In this document: piece after piece, positions 1 through 9,138 of the stretch
How the letters are laid out: each line of letters opens with the position of its first letter
Position numbering within the stretch: the stretch's first letter is position 1
Assembly (NCBI RefSeq): GCF_001431595.1
Contig: NZ_LDJO01000027.1
Span: 1-64,000, forward strand
Source of the DNA: Stenotrophomonas acidaminiphila
Lineage (GTDB): Bacteria; Pseudomonadota; Gammaproteobacteria; Xanthomonadales; Xanthomonadaceae
Length of the DNA: 64,000 nucleotides
Direction: 5' to 3'
Position numbers and translations under genes: made by a program
The notes under the pieces: generated by a model
Seen by the model: only the letters and a program-made list of their open reading frames with translations
Database searches by the model: none
Told to the model about the DNA's origin: nothing

Positions 1-691
1 TGGCGACGTCGCCATGCAGCAGTACCAGCGAACGCTTGGCCTTGCCCAGGAAATGGGTGCGCGCCACGATTTCCTGGCCGGGGTAACAGCCCTTCTTCAC
101 GCTGTAGGCGGCAAGCCGGTCCAGCCCCAGCTGCTGCGGCGTCCACTGCTCCTGCTGCGAGGCGTCCAGCCGTGGCAGCCCGAAGCGCAGGTCCCACTGG
201 CGCCAGGCCAGCTCGGCGGTGGCGTCGTGCGGGGCGCTGCCGGCCGTGGTCAGGTGGAGGGTGCGCGGGCAGGCCGCGGTGCCCACGTCCAGCTCGATGA
301 CGCCCCCTTCGAGGTGGGCCAGCGCGGCGCCCTGGGCGCGCAACGGCGGCTGGAGCGCTGCTTCGATGGCCAGGGCGTCGGCGCGGGCGATGTTGACCTT
401 GCGCCTGAATACGAAGCGCCGCAGCTGGTCGGCCATCGCCTCGATGCCGCCGTCGTGGCAGACCAGCAGCAGTTGCCCCGCATCCAGCCGCAGCAGCTGG
501 AACACCGCCAGCACGCGGCCCTTGGCGGTCAGCCAGGCGTTCCATTGCCAGTGGCCGTCGGCCAGCGACGGCACGTCGTTGGCGAACTGGGCCTGGGCGA
601 AGGCGACCGCATCCGTGCCGGAAAGGGCCAGTACCTGGGGCTGGCGCAGTGCGCGCAAACCGCTGAAGAAGGGGGCGAGGTTGTCAGACAC
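1..691 (-). CDS. ygfZ: YgfZ/CAF17-like folate-binding protein (3' end cut by window edge)
   Basis: Family members bind tetrahydrofolate and help maintain certain Fe-S enzymes (for example the tRNA methylthiotransferase MiaB) in the cytoplasm. About 230 N-terminal residues are visible. They end just after the family signature KKGCYPGQEIVAR (about residues 199-211), whose cysteine is the conserved functional residue. The start is GTG at 691-689 (VSDNLAPFF); no ATG lies upstream in frame. The C-terminal part lies beyond the left edge. The gene diverges from the succinate dehydrogenase cluster, and only 39 bases separate the two starts. Proximity to an Fe-S enzyme operon fits the role, but co-regulation is inference. 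Confidence 0.9.
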   Translation of the reverse strand, partial: MSDNLAPFFSGLRALRQPQVLALSGTDAVAFAQAQFANDVPSLADGHWQWNAWLTAKGRVLAVFQLLRLDAGQLLLVCHDGGIEAMADQLRRFVFRRKVNIARADALAIEAALQPPLRAQGAALAHLEGGVIELDVGTAACPRTLHLTTAGSAPHDATAELAWRQWDLRFGLPRLDASQQEQWTPQQLGLDRLAAYSVKKGCYPGQEIVARTHFLGKAKRSLVLLHGDVA

Positions 692-709
692 GTGAACGGG
701 GACTAAAAT
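681..709 (+). promoter_or_regulatory. sigma-70-like promoter of the sdh operon
   Basis: TTGTCA (681-686), a 17-base spacer, and TAAAAT (704-709): each hexamer matches consensus at five of six positions with ideal spacing. The expected transcription start near 716 gives a leader of about 15 bases before the ATG at 731. The -35 element lies inside the first codons of the divergent ygfZ. Confidence 0.6.
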
Positions 710-730
710 TTGTGCGTTGCGAGACCGACC

Positions 731-904
731 ATGATAGGCCAAACAACCCCCACTCCCGAGGACGGAACCCCAGCCCCGCCGGAACCGGAGAAGCAGCCGC
801 TTCCCGATGCCGGAGCGGTACCGCAGGAAATCGGCGGACGCGGCGGACTTGATCCGGTGCGTTACGGCGATTGGGAGAAAAACGGTCGCTGCATCGATTT
901 CTGA
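731..904 (+). CDS. SDHAF4-like succinate dehydrogenase assembly factor (DUF1674)
   Basis: Small 57-residue protein. A proline-rich N-terminus precedes the DUF1674 core: EIGGRGGLDPVRYGDWEKNG, then RCIDF. That tail is diagnostic of the SDHAF4 family, which binds flavinylated SdhA and protects it before it joins SdhB. ATG 731 is chosen because it gives the usual family length; an in-frame TTG at 710 is less likely and would sit on the presumed -10 element. It is the first gene of the sdh cluster, 54 bases before sdhC. SDHAF4 is better known from mitochondria and alphaproteobacteria, so its presence beside sdhE is notable. Confidence 0.85.
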   Translation: MIGQTTPTPEDGTPAPPEPEKQPLPDAGAVPQEIGGRGGLDPVRYGDWEKNGRCIDF

Positions 905-958
905 GCAGCGTCAGCCAACGCGGCAACCCGCCGCCCAGCCGAGATAACGAGTCAGCGA

Positions 959-1351
959 ATGGCGAACAGACCCCGCCCCCTTTCTCCGCACCTGCAGGTG
1001 TATCGCTGGCAGATCCAGATGGCCACCTCGATCCTGCATCGAGCCACCGGCATCGTTCTGTCCGTCGGAGCCCTGATCATTGCCGGCGGCCTGCTCGCCC
1101 TGATGATGGGCCCCGAGTCCTGGAACTGCTTCACCACCCATGCCAGCGCCTGGTACGGGAAGGTGATCCTGTTCGGCTGGACCTGGTGCTTCGCCTATCA
1201 CCTGTGCAATGGCATCCGCCACATCGTCCAGGACTTCGCCATCGGCTACAGCAAGCCGACCTTCATCCGCAGCAGCTGGCTGTCGGTGATCGGCTCGCTG
1301 GTCATCACCGCGCTGGTCTGGGCCTACGTCTGCTTCGGAGGCGCCGCATGA
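959..1351 (+). CDS. sdhC: Succinate dehydrogenase cytochrome b556 subunit
   Basis: Membrane anchor subunit of complex II (130 residues), carrying haem b and part of the quinone site in the inner membrane. The N-terminus has the SdhC signature RPLSPHLQVYRW followed by SILHRATG, then three hydrophobic segments. The histidine-rich motif YHLCNGIRH supplies the likely haem ligand. The stop overlaps the sdhD start (ATGA), so translation of the two anchors is probably coupled. Confidence 0.95.
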   Translation: MANRPRPLSPHLQVYRWQIQMATSILHRATGIVLSVGALIIAGGLLALMMGPESWNCFTTHASAWYGKVILFGWTWCFAYHLCNGIRHIVQDFAIGYSKPTFIRSSWLSVIGSLVITALVWAYVCFGGAA

Positions 1352-1731
1352 ACAATTTCCGCACCCCGCTGAAGAATGCGCGTGGCCTCGGCAGCGCCAA
1401 GTCCGGCACCGTGCACTTCATCCACCAGCGCCTGACCGCCACCGCGCTGGTGGCGCTGACCCTGTGGTTCCTGTGCTTCGTGCTGAGCCTGATCGGCGCC
1501 GACTACGTCACCGCCGTCACCGCCGTGGCCAAGCCGTGGAACGCGATCGCCCTGGTCGGCTTCCTGGTGGCCATGTTCTGGCACGCGCAGCTCGGCCTGC
1601 AGGTCGTGCTCGAAGACTACATCCACAATTCGCTGCTGGCCCTGGCCCTGCAGACCTCGGTCAAGTTCGTCGCCGTGCTCGGCGCGATCGTCAGCATCTT
1701 CGCGGTCGCCCGCGTCGCGCTTGGGAACTGA
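1348..1731 (+). CDS. sdhD: Succinate dehydrogenase hydrophobic membrane anchor subunit
   Basis: Second membrane anchor of complex II (127 residues). Three transmembrane segments are visible, with the SdhD-type motif WHAQLGLQVVLEDYIH around the second helix; its histidine and tyrosine-containing segment contribute to haem and quinone binding in this family. The ATG at 1348 overlaps the sdhC stop by four bases, and sdhA follows after three bases, so this is a tight operon. Confidence 0.93.
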   Translation: MNNFRTPLKNARGLGSAKSGTVHFIHQRLTATALVALTLWFLCFVLSLIGADYVTAVTAVAKPWNAIALVGFLVAMFWHAQLGLQVVLEDYIHNSLLALALQTSVKFVAVLGAIVSIFAVARVALGN

Positions 1732-1734
1732 TAC

Positions 1735-3525
1735 ATGTCCGCTTACAACATCACTGAACACAAGGTCGACATGGTGGTCGTCGGCGCCGGCGGCGCCGGC
1801 CTGCGCGCGACCTTCGGCCTGGCCCAGAAGGGCCTGCAGACCGTGTGCATCACCAAGGTCTTCCCGACCCGCTCGCACACCGTTGCGGCGCAGGGCGGCA
1901 TTTCCGCCGCGCTGGGCAACATGGGCGAGGACGACTGGCGCTACCACTTCTACGACACCATCAAGGGTTCGGACTGGCTGGGCGACCAGGACGCCATCGA
2001 ATACATGGTGCGCGAGGCGATCCCGGCGATCATCGAGCTGGAACACTACGGCGTTCCGTTCAGCCGCACCGAGGACGGCAAGATCTACCAGCGTCCGTTC
2101 GGCGGCATGACCACCAAGTACGGCGAGGGCCCGTCCGCGCAGCGCACCTGCGCCGCCGCCGACCGTACCGGCCACGCCATGCTGCACACCCTGTACCAGC
2201 AGTCGCTGGCGCACAACGCGCGCTTCATGATCGAGTACTTCGCGCTCGACCTGATCTTCGACGAAGAGGGCGTGTGCCGCGGCGTGCTGGCGCTGGACAT
2301 GGCCGAGGGTACCCTGCACCTGTTCCGCGCCCATGGCGTGGTGCTGGCCACCGGCGGCTACGGCCGTGCCTATTTCAGCGCCACCTCGGCGCACACCTGT
2401 ACCGGTGACGGCGGCGGCCTCGTGGCCCGTGCCGGGCTGCCGCTGCAGGACATGGAATTCGTGCAGTTCCACCCGACCGGCATCTACGGCGCCGGCTGCC
2501 TGATCACCGAAGGCGTGCGCGGCGAAGGCGGTATCCTGCGCAACAGCAGCGGCGAGCGCTTCATGGAGCGCTACGCACCGCATTACAAGGACCTGGCCTC
2601 GCGCGACGTGGTCAGCCGTTCGATGACCATCGAGATCCGCGAAGGCCGCGGCGTCGGCGAGCACAAGGACCACATCCTGCTCGACCTGACCCACCTGGGC
2701 CCGGGCGTGATCGACGAGAAGCTGCCGGGCATCGCCGAGAGCGCGCGCATCTTCGCCGGCGTCGACGTGCACAAGCAGCCGATCCCGGTGATCCCGACCG
2801 TGCACTACAACATGGGCGGCATCCCGACCAACTACCACGGCGAAGTGGTGCGCAAGGTCGGCGACAACCCCGATGCGGTGGTGCCGGGCCTGTACGCCAT
2901 CGGCGAGGCGGCCTGCGTGTCGGTGCATGGCGCCAACCGCCTGGGCTCCAACTCGCTGCTCGACCTGGTGGTGTTCGGCCGCGCTGTGGCCAACCGCTGC
3001 GCCGAGACCATCAAGCCGGGCGCGCCGCACAAGACCCTGGGTTCGGACGCCTGCGACAAGGCGCTGGGCCTGCTGGACAAGCTGCGCCATGCCAATGGCG
3101 ACACCCCGACCGCCGTGATCCGCGACCGCATGCAGCGCACGATGCAGGCCGACGCCGCGGTGTTCCGCACCAGCAAGACGCTGGCCGAGGGCTGCACCAA
3201 GATGGCCGAAGTGTTCGATTCGTTCCAGGACGTCAAGGTCTCCGACCGCTCGCTGGTCTGGAACTCGGACCTGATCGAGACCTACGAGCTCAACAACCTG
3301 CTGCTCAACGCCGTGGCCACCATCAACTCGGCCGAGCAGCGCAAGGAAAGCCGCGGCGCGCATGCGCACGAGGACTATCCGGAGCGCGACGACGCCAACT
3401 GGATGAAGCACACGCTGGTCACCGTCGACGAGAAGGGCAAGTGCAGCTTCGACTACCGTCCGGTGCACATGTACACGCTCACCGACGACGTTGCCGTCGT
3501 GCCGCCGAAGCCGCGCGTCTACTGA
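1735..3525 (+). CDS. sdhA: Succinate dehydrogenase flavoprotein subunit
   Basis: Catalytic subunit (596 residues, normal length) oxidising succinate to fumarate. It has an N-terminal FAD-binding GAGGAG motif at about residues 17-22. The covalent FAD attachment histidine is His48 in [11 protein letters not shown]. The substrate-site segment QFHPTGIYG and the C-terminal [13 protein letters not shown] motif with the capping arginine are present. It depends on the flavinylation factor SdhE encoded downstream and probably on the SDHAF4-type factor upstream. Confidence 0.98.
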   Translation: MSAYNITEHKVDMVVVGAGGAGLRATFGLAQKGLQTVCITKVFPTRSHTVAAQGGISAALGNMGEDDWRYHFYDTIKGSDWLGDQDAIEYMVREAIPAIIELEHYGVPFSRTEDGKIYQRPFGGMTTKYGEGPSAQRTCAAADRTGHAMLHTLYQQSLAHNARFMIEYFALDLIFDEEGVCRGVLALDMAEGTLHLFRAHGVVLATGGYGRAYFSATSAHTCTGDGGGLVARAGLPLQDMEFVQFHPTGIYGAGCLITEGVRGEGGILRNSSGERFMERYAPHYKDLASRDVVSRSMTIEIREGRGVGEHKDHILLDLTHLGPGVIDEKLPGIAESARIFAGVDVHKQPIPVIPTVHYNMGGIPTNYHGEVVRKVGDNPDAVVPGLYAIGEAACVSVHGANRLGSNSLLDLVVFGRAVANRCAETIKPGAPHKTLGSDACDKALGLLDKLRHANGDTPTAVIRDRMQRTMQADAAVFRTSKTLAEGCTKMAEVFDSFQDVKVSDRSLVWNSDLIETYELNNLLLNAVATINSAEQRKESRGAHAHEDYPERDDANWMKHTLVTVDEKGKCSFDYRPVHMYTLTDDVAVVPPKPRVY

Positions 3526-3543
3526 TCCGGGGAACCTACGAAC

Positions 3544-4329
3544 ATGGCTGAATTTGCACTCCCGAAGAACTCCCGGGTCGCCCAGGGCAAGCACTTCCCC
3601 GCCAAGAGCGGCGGCAAGAACGTGCGCACCTTCAAGATCTACCGCTGGAGTCCGGACGACGACCAGAACCCGCGTACCGACACCTACGAGGTCGACCTCG
3701 ACGCGTGCGGCCCGATGGTCCTGGACGCGCTGATCAAGATCAAGAACGAGATCGACCCGACCCTGACCTTCCGCCGGTCCTGCCGCGAGGGCATCTGCGG
3801 TTCGTGCGCGATGAACATCGACGGCACCAACACGCTGGCCTGCACCCGCGCCATCTCCGACTGCACCAAGGCCGAGGTGCCGATCTACCCGCTGCCGCAC
3901 ATGGACGTGGTCAAGGACCTGGTGCCGGACCTGACCCACTTCTACGCGCAGTACGCGTCGATCAAGCCGTGGATCCGCACCCAGACCCCGGCGCCGTCGG
4001 ACCGCGAGCGCCTGCAGTCGCCGGAAGACCGCAAGAAGCTCGACGGCCTGTACGAGTGCATCCTGTGCGCCTGCTGCTCGACCAGCTGCCCGAGCTACTG
4101 GTGGAACGGCGAACGCTACCTGGGCCCGGCGATCCTGCTGCAGGCCTACCGCTGGATCATCGACTCGCGCGACGAGGACACCGGTGCGCGCCTGGACGAT
4201 CTGGAGGATCCGTTCAAGCTGTACCGCTGCCACACCATCATGAACTGCGCCCGGACCTGCCCGAAGGGGTTGAACCCGGCACTGGCGATCGCCGAGATCA
4301 AGAAGTTGATGATGGCGCGCCGCGCCTGA
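3544..4329 (+). CDS. sdhB: Succinate dehydrogenase iron-sulfur subunit
   Basis: Electron-transfer subunit (261 residues). The N-terminal ferredoxin domain carries the 2Fe-2S ligands Cys80, Cys85, Cys88 and Cys100 ([11 protein letters not shown]). The C-terminal domain has [12 protein letters not shown] and [15 protein letters not shown] for the 4Fe-4S and 3Fe-4S clusters. The N-terminus is about 20 residues longer than the E. coli protein. It follows sdhA after an 18-base gap and is the last structural gene before a hairpin. Confidence 0.98.
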   Translation: MAEFALPKNSRVAQGKHFPAKSGGKNVRTFKIYRWSPDDDQNPRTDTYEVDLDACGPMVLDALIKIKNEIDPTLTFRRSCREGICGSCAMNIDGTNTLACTRAISDCTKAEVPIYPLPHMDVVKDLVPDLTHFYAQYASIKPWIRTQTPAPSDRERLQSPEDRKKLDGLYECILCACCSTSCPSYWWNGERYLGPAILLQAYRWIIDSRDEDTGARLDDLEDPFKLYRCHTIMNCARTCPKGLNPALAIAEIKKLMMARRA

Positions 4330-4370
4330 TGCGCCGGCCCGCGCGATGCCCCGCGCATCGCGGCCATGGC

Positions 4371-4395
4371 GGCACCGGTCCCTCGGGCCGGTGCC
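4371..4395 (+). terminator. Hairpin after sdhB
   Basis: Eight-base-pair perfect stem GGCACCGG/CCGGTGCC with a nine-base loop, followed by a mixed GTCTTCGTTT tract. It could be a partial terminator that lowers expression of sdhE and ygfX relative to sdhCDAB, or an mRNA 3'-end stabiliser. The U-tract is weak. Confidence 0.5.
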
Positions 4396-4441
4396 GTCTT
4401 CGTTTACGCCACGGCCCGCCCGTGGCATCGGCAGGTGAGCG

Positions 4442-4696
4442 ATGAGCCCTGAAGACGACATCGAACTGAAGAAGCTGCGCTGGCGCTGCCGGCGCGGCAT
4501 GCGCGAACTTGACCAGCTGTTCGGGCGCTATCTCGACCAGCGATGGGGGCAGGCACCGACAGCCGAACGCGCTGTTTTCCTGCAGCTGCTGGAAACCGAA
4601 GACGACAAGCTGTGGCGCTGGTCCATGGGCTACGAGGCTTGTCCCGATGCGCAGCAGGCGACCCTGCTGGAGTACATCCGCACCCTTCCGCTGTGA
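4442..4696 (+). CDS. sdhE: FAD assembly factor SdhE (SDHAF2 family)
   Basis: Cytoplasmic 84-residue protein that promotes covalent attachment of FAD to SdhA. It shows the family hallmark RRGMRELD (about residues 18-25) and the later W-containing core [12 protein letters not shown]. Length is typical. It lies 112 bases after sdhB behind a hairpin and overlaps the next gene, ygfX, the same pairing as in enterobacteria. Confidence 0.93.
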   Translation: MSPEDDIELKKLRWRCRRGMRELDQLFGRYLDQRWGQAPTAERAVFLQLLETEDDKLWRWSMGYEACPDAQQATLLEYIRTLPL

Positions 4697-5075
4697 GTGG
4701 CGGCCCTCGCGCTGGCAGGCCGGCGCGATGTGCCTGCTGGGCCTGCTGGCCGCCGTCGCGCTGGTGAACTGCGGGTTGCCGCGCACCGTCGCATGGCCTG
4801 CGGCGGTGCTGGCCGCGGGCCGGGGGCTGGCCCAGGCACGACGCGGACTGCGCCAGCCGGCACGACGGCTGCGGGTGCCGCCGCCACCGGCCGCGGCCGA
4901 TGTGGACGGCAGCGCGATCCAGGCGCTGGAACTGCTGGAGCGCGGCCCGCTGCTGGTGCTGCGCTGGCGCGGTGACGGGCGGCGCGGGCAGCTGCTGTTC
5001 TGGCCCGATACGCTGCCACGCGCGCGGCGACGTGAACTGCGACTGGCCGTGCGTGCCCACGCCGTTTCCCGTTAG
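4647..5075 (+). CDS. ygfX: YgfX/CptA-like inner-membrane protein
   Basis: About 142 residues. A CEWRPSRW motif precedes a hydrophobic segment (residues about 28-55) and a C-terminal domain ending in the characteristic [15 protein letters not shown]. This matches the YgfX family, described in E. coli as the membrane toxin CptA paired with SdhE (CptB). The start is uncertain: ATG 4647 overlaps sdhE by 50 bases; a later start would remove the conserved CEWRPS segment. The toxin role is debated; here only the pairing with sdhE is observed. Confidence 0.75.
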   Translation: MRSRRPCWSTSAPFRCEWRPSRWQAGAMCLLGLLAAVALVNCGLPRTVAWPAAVLAAGRGLAQARRGLRQPARRLRVPPPPAAADVDGSAIQALELLERGPLLVLRWRGDGRRGQLLFWPDTLPRARRRELRLAVRAHAVSR

Positions 5076-5119
5076 CCGGCGGGGATGGCAACATGGCGCC
5101 ACTCCATCGGCACACGCGC

Positions 5120-6361
5120 ATGTTCAGACCCTTACCCGTCGCAATCGGATTGCGCTACCTGCGGGCCAAGCGCCGCAACGGCTTCATTTCCTTCATCTCC
5201 ATGGCCTCGATCCTGGGCATCGCGCTCGGGGTCACCGTGCTGATCACCACGCTGGCGGTGATGAGCGGTTTCCAGAAGGAAATCCGCGACCGCCTGCTGC
5301 AGATGTCCGCGCACGCCACCGTCAGTGCCGATGGCGCACCGATGAGCGACTGGCAGCATGCGGTGGACGTGGCGATGCGCGATGCGCGCGTGGCCGGTGC
5401 CGCGCCCTACATCGAGATCCAGGGCATGCTGGCCGGCCCGCGGGTGCAGGGTGCGATCGTGCAGGGCGTCGATCCGGCGCTTGAGCCGAAGGTGTCGGTG
5501 CTGGGCGAGAAGATGCAGAAGGGCTCGCTGGACAGCCTGCAGCCGGGCGAGTTCAACATCCTGCTCGGCAAGGAACTGGCGTTGTGGCTGGGCGTGGACG
5601 TGGGCGACAGCGTGGTGGCGACGCTGGCCGAGATCCAGGGCACCCCGGTCGGCGCGATGGCGCGGACCAAGCGCTTCAAGGTCAGTGGCATCTTCGAGGC
5701 CGGTTCCAACGAGATCGACCGCGGCGTGGCCTTCGTCAACATGCGGGACCTGGAGCGGGTGCTGCGGGTGGACGGGGTGACCGGCGTGCGCCTGAAGCTG
5801 CACGACATGGACCAGGCCTACACCGTGGCGCGCGACCTGGCGCTGAACCTGGAGGGCGTTTACCGGGTCAGCGACTGGACCCAGGAGAATGCCAACCTCT
5901 ACCACTCGCTGCGCATGGAAAAGACGGTGATGGGCATCCTGCTGTCGCTGATCGTGGCCATGGGCGCATTCAACCTGGTGTCCTCGCAGGTGATGCTGGT
6001 CACCGACAAGCAGGCCGACATCGCCATCCTGCGCACGCTGGGGCTGACCCCGCGCGGGGTGATGCAGGTGTTCATGGTGCAGGGCAGCCTGATCGGGCTG
6101 ATGGGCACGGTGGCGGGCGTGATCGGCGGCATCACCCTGACCCTCAACCTGGAGCGCATCCTCGGCCTGATCGAGTCGACCTTCGACATCAAGCTGCTGC
6201 CGGAAGACGTGTACTACATCACCGGCCTGCCGACCGACATGCAGACCGGCGACATCGTGGTGATCACCGCGGTGGCGCTGCTTATGAGTTTCCTGGCAAC
6301 GCTGTACCCGGCCTGGCGCGCGGCGCGCACCCAGCCGGCGGAGGCGCTGCGCTATGAGTGA
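5120..6361 (+). CDS. Lipoprotein-releasing ABC transporter permease (LolC/LolE/LolF type)
   Basis: Inner-membrane permease (413 residues) of the Lol system, which extracts mature lipoproteins from the inner membrane for transfer to LolA. It has an N-terminal cytoplasmic helix ([19 protein letters not shown]), a first transmembrane segment, a large periplasmic domain, and three C-terminal transmembrane segments with the FtsX-like motif [19 protein letters not shown] 5120 is preferred over the upstream ATG at 5093 because family proteins begin with this MFRPLPV-type segment. Only one permease gene accompanies lolD, so a homodimeric LolF arrangement is possible. The stop overlaps lolD by eight bases. 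Confidence 0.88.
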   Translation: MFRPLPVAIGLRYLRAKRRNGFISFISMASILGIALGVTVLITTLAVMSGFQKEIRDRLLQMSAHATVSADGAPMSDWQHAVDVAMRDARVAGAAPYIEIQGMLAGPRVQGAIVQGVDPALEPKVSVLGEKMQKGSLDSLQPGEFNILLGKELALWLGVDVGDSVVATLAEIQGTPVGAMARTKRFKVSGIFEAGSNEIDRGVAFVNMRDLERVLRVDGVTGVRLKLHDMDQAYTVARDLALNLEGVYRVSDWTQENANLYHSLRMEKTVMGILLSLIVAMGAFNLVSSQVMLVTDKQADIAILRTLGLTPRGVMQVFMVQGSLIGLMGTVAGVIGGITLTLNLERILGLIESTFDIKLLPEDVYYITGLPTDMQTGDIVVITAVALLMSFLATLYPAWRAARTQPAEALRYE

Positions 6362-7064
6362 GAACGCGAGCATGCAATCGGTGATACGCGCCGAAGGGCT
6401 GGCCAAGACCTACGCCGAAGGGCGCATGCACACGCCGGTGTTCGACGGCCTCGAACTGGACGTGGCACCGGGCGAAACGGTGGCCATCGTCGGTGCGTCC
6501 GGTGCCGGCAAGAGCACCCTGTTGCACCTGTTGGGCGGGCTCGACGTGCCGACCGCCGGCGAGGTGTACGTAGCCGGCCAGCGCATGTCGGCACTGTCCG
6601 ATGCGCAGCGCGGGCGCCTGCGCAACACCTCGCTGGGCTTCGTCTACCAGTTCCACCACCTGTTGCCGGAGTTCACCGCGCTGGAGAACGTGATGATGCC
6701 GGTCATGCTCGGCGGCAGCGGCGTGGCCGATGCCGAGCAGCGGGCGCGGGCGCTGCTGGAGTCGGTCGGGCTAGGCCATCGGCTGGAGCACAAGCCGGGC
6801 GAACTGTCCGGGGGCGAGCGCCAGCGCGCGGCGGTGGCGCGGGCCCTGGTGAACCGCCCCGGCTGCGTGCTCGGCGACGAGCCCACCGGCAACCTCGACG
6901 ACAAGACCGCGGCCACCGTGTTCGAACTGATGCTGGAATTGAACCGCGCGCAGCGCACCAGCCTGGTCCTGGTCACCCACGACCGCGGCCTGGCCCGGCG
7001 CCTGGACCGGGTGCTGGAGCTGCGCCAGGCGCGGCTGCACCCGCTGGCGTCCAGCGAGGTCTGA
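6354..7064 (+). CDS. lolD: Lipoprotein-releasing ABC transporter ATPase
   Basis: ATPase of the Lol lipoprotein exporter (236 residues). Walker [10 protein letters not shown] lies at about residues 47-55, the signature [15 protein letters not shown] in the middle, and Walker [13 protein letters not shown] follows; the MacB/LolD-type [18 protein letters not shown] segment is also present. It is translationally coupled to the preceding permease through an overlapping start. Confidence 0.95.
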   Translation: MSENASMQSVIRAEGLAKTYAEGRMHTPVFDGLELDVAPGETVAIVGASGAGKSTLLHLLGGLDVPTAGEVYVAGQRMSALSDAQRGRLRNTSLGFVYQFHHLLPEFTALENVMMPVMLGGSGVADAEQRARALLESVGLGHRLEHKPGELSGGERQRAAVARALVNRPGCVLGDEPTGNLDDKTAATVFELMLELNRAQRTSLVLVTHDRGLARRLDRVLELRQARLHPLASSEV

Positions 7065-7068
7065 ACGT

Positions 7069-7087
7069 CCGCCCGGGTGCCGGGCGG
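7069..7087 (+). terminator. GC hairpin after lolD
   Basis: Perfect eight-base-pair stem CCGCCCGG/CCGGGCGG with a three-base loop directly after the lolD stop. There is no U-tract, so it is a weak or non-canonical 3'-end signal. Confidence 0.4.
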
Positions 7088-7187
7088 GCCCCATCCGGAC
7101 GCCGGCTGAACAGGGCCGCGCCCATTGCTTGCGTGTCACATGGCGCGGTGCAAGATGGGGGAAGTATTCCCGAGCAGGAGGTGCGTC

Positions 7188-7646
7188 ATGAAACGTCTGG
7201 CAATCGCCCTATTTGCCGTCGCGGCGCTGGCTGGCTGCGCCACCACCGGCAAGCTGTCCAGCAGCGAACGGCTGCAGCTGTATCGCGCCCATGCCGGCGC
7301 ACCGGTCAAGGATTTCCAGTACTTCGGATCCCTCAACGGCTGGACCGAACTCGGCGACAGCGCGCTGGCGGTATGGACCAAGCCCAATGAAGCCTGGCTG
7401 TTGAACCTGAGCGGCCCGTGCATGGACCTGTCCTATGCCCCGGCGATCAGCGTGACCAACATGATGGGCCGGGTATCGGCCAAGTTCGACCGCGTGATCG
7501 TGCGCGGTGGCGGCCCGAACATGATGCGCGTGCCATGCCGGATCGACACCATCCAGCCGCTGGACGTGAAGGCGCTGCGCGCCTCCGAGAAGGAACTGCG
7601 CGAGGCCAGGATCGAGGCGCGCGCCGAGGACCAGAGCGGCAACTGA
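7188..7646 (+). CDS. DUF6491 family lipoprotein
   Basis: 152 residues. A lipoprotein signal peptide with lipobox LAGC (acylated Cys about residue 17) leads to a domain with the sequence style of DUF6491, frequent in Xanthomonadaceae: YFGSLNGWTELGDSALAVWT, then a segment with two cysteines (GPCMDL and RVPCRI) that probably form a disulfide. ATG 7188 is chosen because AGGAGG lies seven bases upstream and the signal peptide starts there. Function unknown. It stands alone after lolD. Confidence 0.85.
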   Translation: MKRLAIALFAVAALAGCATTGKLSSSERLQLYRAHAGAPVKDFQYFGSLNGWTELGDSALAVWTKPNEAWLLNLSGPCMDLSYAPAISVTNMMGRVSAKFDRVIVRGGGPNMMRVPCRIDTIQPLDVKALRASEKELREARIEARAEDQSGN

Positions 7647-7696
7647 CCCGGCCAGGCAACTGGCAAGGGGGCTGGAAACGGCCCCCCCACGGGGAC

Positions 7697-7972
7697 TCAG
7701 GGGGCGTCGGGCGCGACGTAGCCGGCCGGCTTGTCGGCGCCGCCGCCGAACAGGAACTTGACCAGTTCCTGCTCCAGGAACGCGCGGTGCTTCGGGTCGC
7801 GCGGCGACAGCCGGTTCTCGTTGATCAGCATGGTCTGGTGCGCCAGCCACGCCGCCCAGGCCTGCTTGCCGACGCCGGCGAAGATGCGCTGGCCCAGTTC
7901 GCCGGGGTAGGGCACGAAGTCCAGGCCTTCGGTTTCGCGTTGTTCGTACTGGCAGAAGACGGAGCGTGGCAT
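7697..7972 (-). CDS. yggX: Fe(2+)-trafficking protein YggX
   Basis: Small cytoplasmic protein (91 residues) implicated in iron handling and protection of Fe-S clusters from oxidation. It begins with the family pattern [24 protein letters not shown] and continues with [19 protein letters not shown]. It lies 30 bases after mutY on the same strand, the common mutY-yggX order, which fits because MutY itself carries a 4Fe-4S cluster. Confidence 0.95.
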   Translation of the reverse strand: MPRSVFCQYEQRETEGLDFVPYPGELGQRIFAGVGKQAWAAWLAHQTMLINENRLSPRDPKHRAFLEQELVKFLFGGGADKPAGYVAPDAP

Positions 7973-8002
7973 GCGGTGTTCCTGTCGGTGGAGCGGGCCG
8001 CC

Positions 8003-9061
8003 TCAGTGGCGGTCGAGCAGCTTGCGGATCGGTGCCGGCAGGCCCAGCGCGGGCAGGTCGGCGCGGGCGACCCAGCGCAGGTCGCCATTGTCGCCCACCC
8101 GTGCGCGCAGGGCGACCTTGCGCAGGTGCAGCGGCTGCAGGTGCAGCCGGTAGTGGCTGAAGGTGTGGACGATCAGCGGCAGTTCGCCCGCGGCGTCGTA
8201 GTCGCCGTCGATGTTGCTGTCGAACCAGGCGCGCAGCCCGGCATCGGTATCGGCCTGCGGCAGCGTCCACAACGAGGCCCAGATGCCGGTGGGCGGCCGC
8301 CTGCACAGCAGGATGCGGCCCTGGTGGTCCTCGAGCAGCAGGGCGCGCGCCTCGCGCTCGGGCAACACCTTGCCCGGCCTGGGCGTGGGCAGCGAATCCA
8401 CCCTGGCCTGCGCGTGCGCCGCGCAGCTGTCGCGCAGCGGGCACAGGATGCAAGCCGGGTTGGCGCGGGTGCACAGGGTGGCGCCGAAGTCCATCTGCGC
8501 CTGGGTGTAGTCGGCCATGCGGCCGGCCGGCACGTGTTCGACATGGTCCTGGGCCAGCGCCCACAACTGCCTTTCGACGGCGGGCAGTCCCGGGTAGCCG
8601 GCGATGCCGTGGTAGCGGGTCAGCACGCGCTTGACGTTGCCGTCGAGGATCGGGAACGGGTCGTTCCAGGCCTGGCCGAGGATGGCACCGGCAGTGCTGC
8701 GGCCGATGCCGGGCAGTGCCAGCAGTGCCTCCGGATCGCGCGGCAGGTCGCCACCATGCAGCTCCACGCAGCGCCTGGCCGCGGCGAGCAGGTTGCGGGC
8801 ACGGGCGTAGTAGCCCAGCCCGGCCCAGTGCGCCATCACCGCGTCGTCGTCGGCCGCCGCGAGGTCGGGCAGGGCCGGGAACGATTGCACGAAGCGCTGG
8901 AAGTACGGGATGACCGTGGCCACCTGGGTCTGCTGCAGCATGATCTCCGACAGCCACACCCGGTAGGGCGTGCGCGGATGCTGCCAGGGCAGGTCATGGC
9001 GGCCATGGCGGTCGAACCAGTCGAGCAGGCGCGAGGAAAAAGCATCGGCGGACCGGCTCAT
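8003..9061 (-). CDS. mutY: A/G-specific adenine DNA glycosylase
   Basis: Removes adenine mispaired with 8-oxoguanine (352 residues). It has an HhH-GPD fold with catalytic Glu39 (LSEIMLQQTQV), the PGIGRSTAGAI hairpin, and catalytic Asp in ILDGNV. A 4Fe-4S site follows with cysteine spacing 6-2-5 (CTRANPACILCPLRDSC), then a C-terminal NUDIX-like domain that reads 8-oxoG. ATG at 9061 is chosen to match family N-termini; an upstream in-frame ATG at 9139 would overlap the ftsY stop and add 26 unsupported residues. Confidence 0.96.
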   Translation of the reverse strand: MSRSADAFSSRLLDWFDRHGRHDLPWQHPRTPYRVWLSEIMLQQTQVATVIPYFQRFVQSFPALPDLAAADDDAVMAHWAGLGYYARARNLLAAARRCVELHGGDLPRDPEALLALPGIGRSTAGAILGQAWNDPFPILDGNVKRVLTRYHGIAGYPGLPAVERQLWALAQDHVEHVPAGRMADYTQAQMDFGATLCTRANPACILCPLRDSCAAHAQARVDSLPTPRPGKVLPEREARALLLEDHQGRILLCRRPPTGIWASLWTLPQADTDAGLRAWFDSNIDGDYDAAGELPLIVHTFSHYRLHLQPLHLRKVALRARVGDNGDLRWVARADLPALGLPAPIRKLLDRH

Positions 9062-9138
9062 GCGAGCATCTGTACCTGCGCCGGGAGTGGCCTCGGTGGC
9101 GCCCGCCGCGATGCCGGACGCCACGCCTGCGTGCGCCA

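Noticed and set aside
1324-4500. A 1058-codon open frame on the minus strand across sdhD-sdhA-sdhB
   Set aside because: Antisense shadow of GC-rich codon bias; composition is Arg/His/Val/Gln repeats with no family motif, while the plus strand encodes certain sdh genes.
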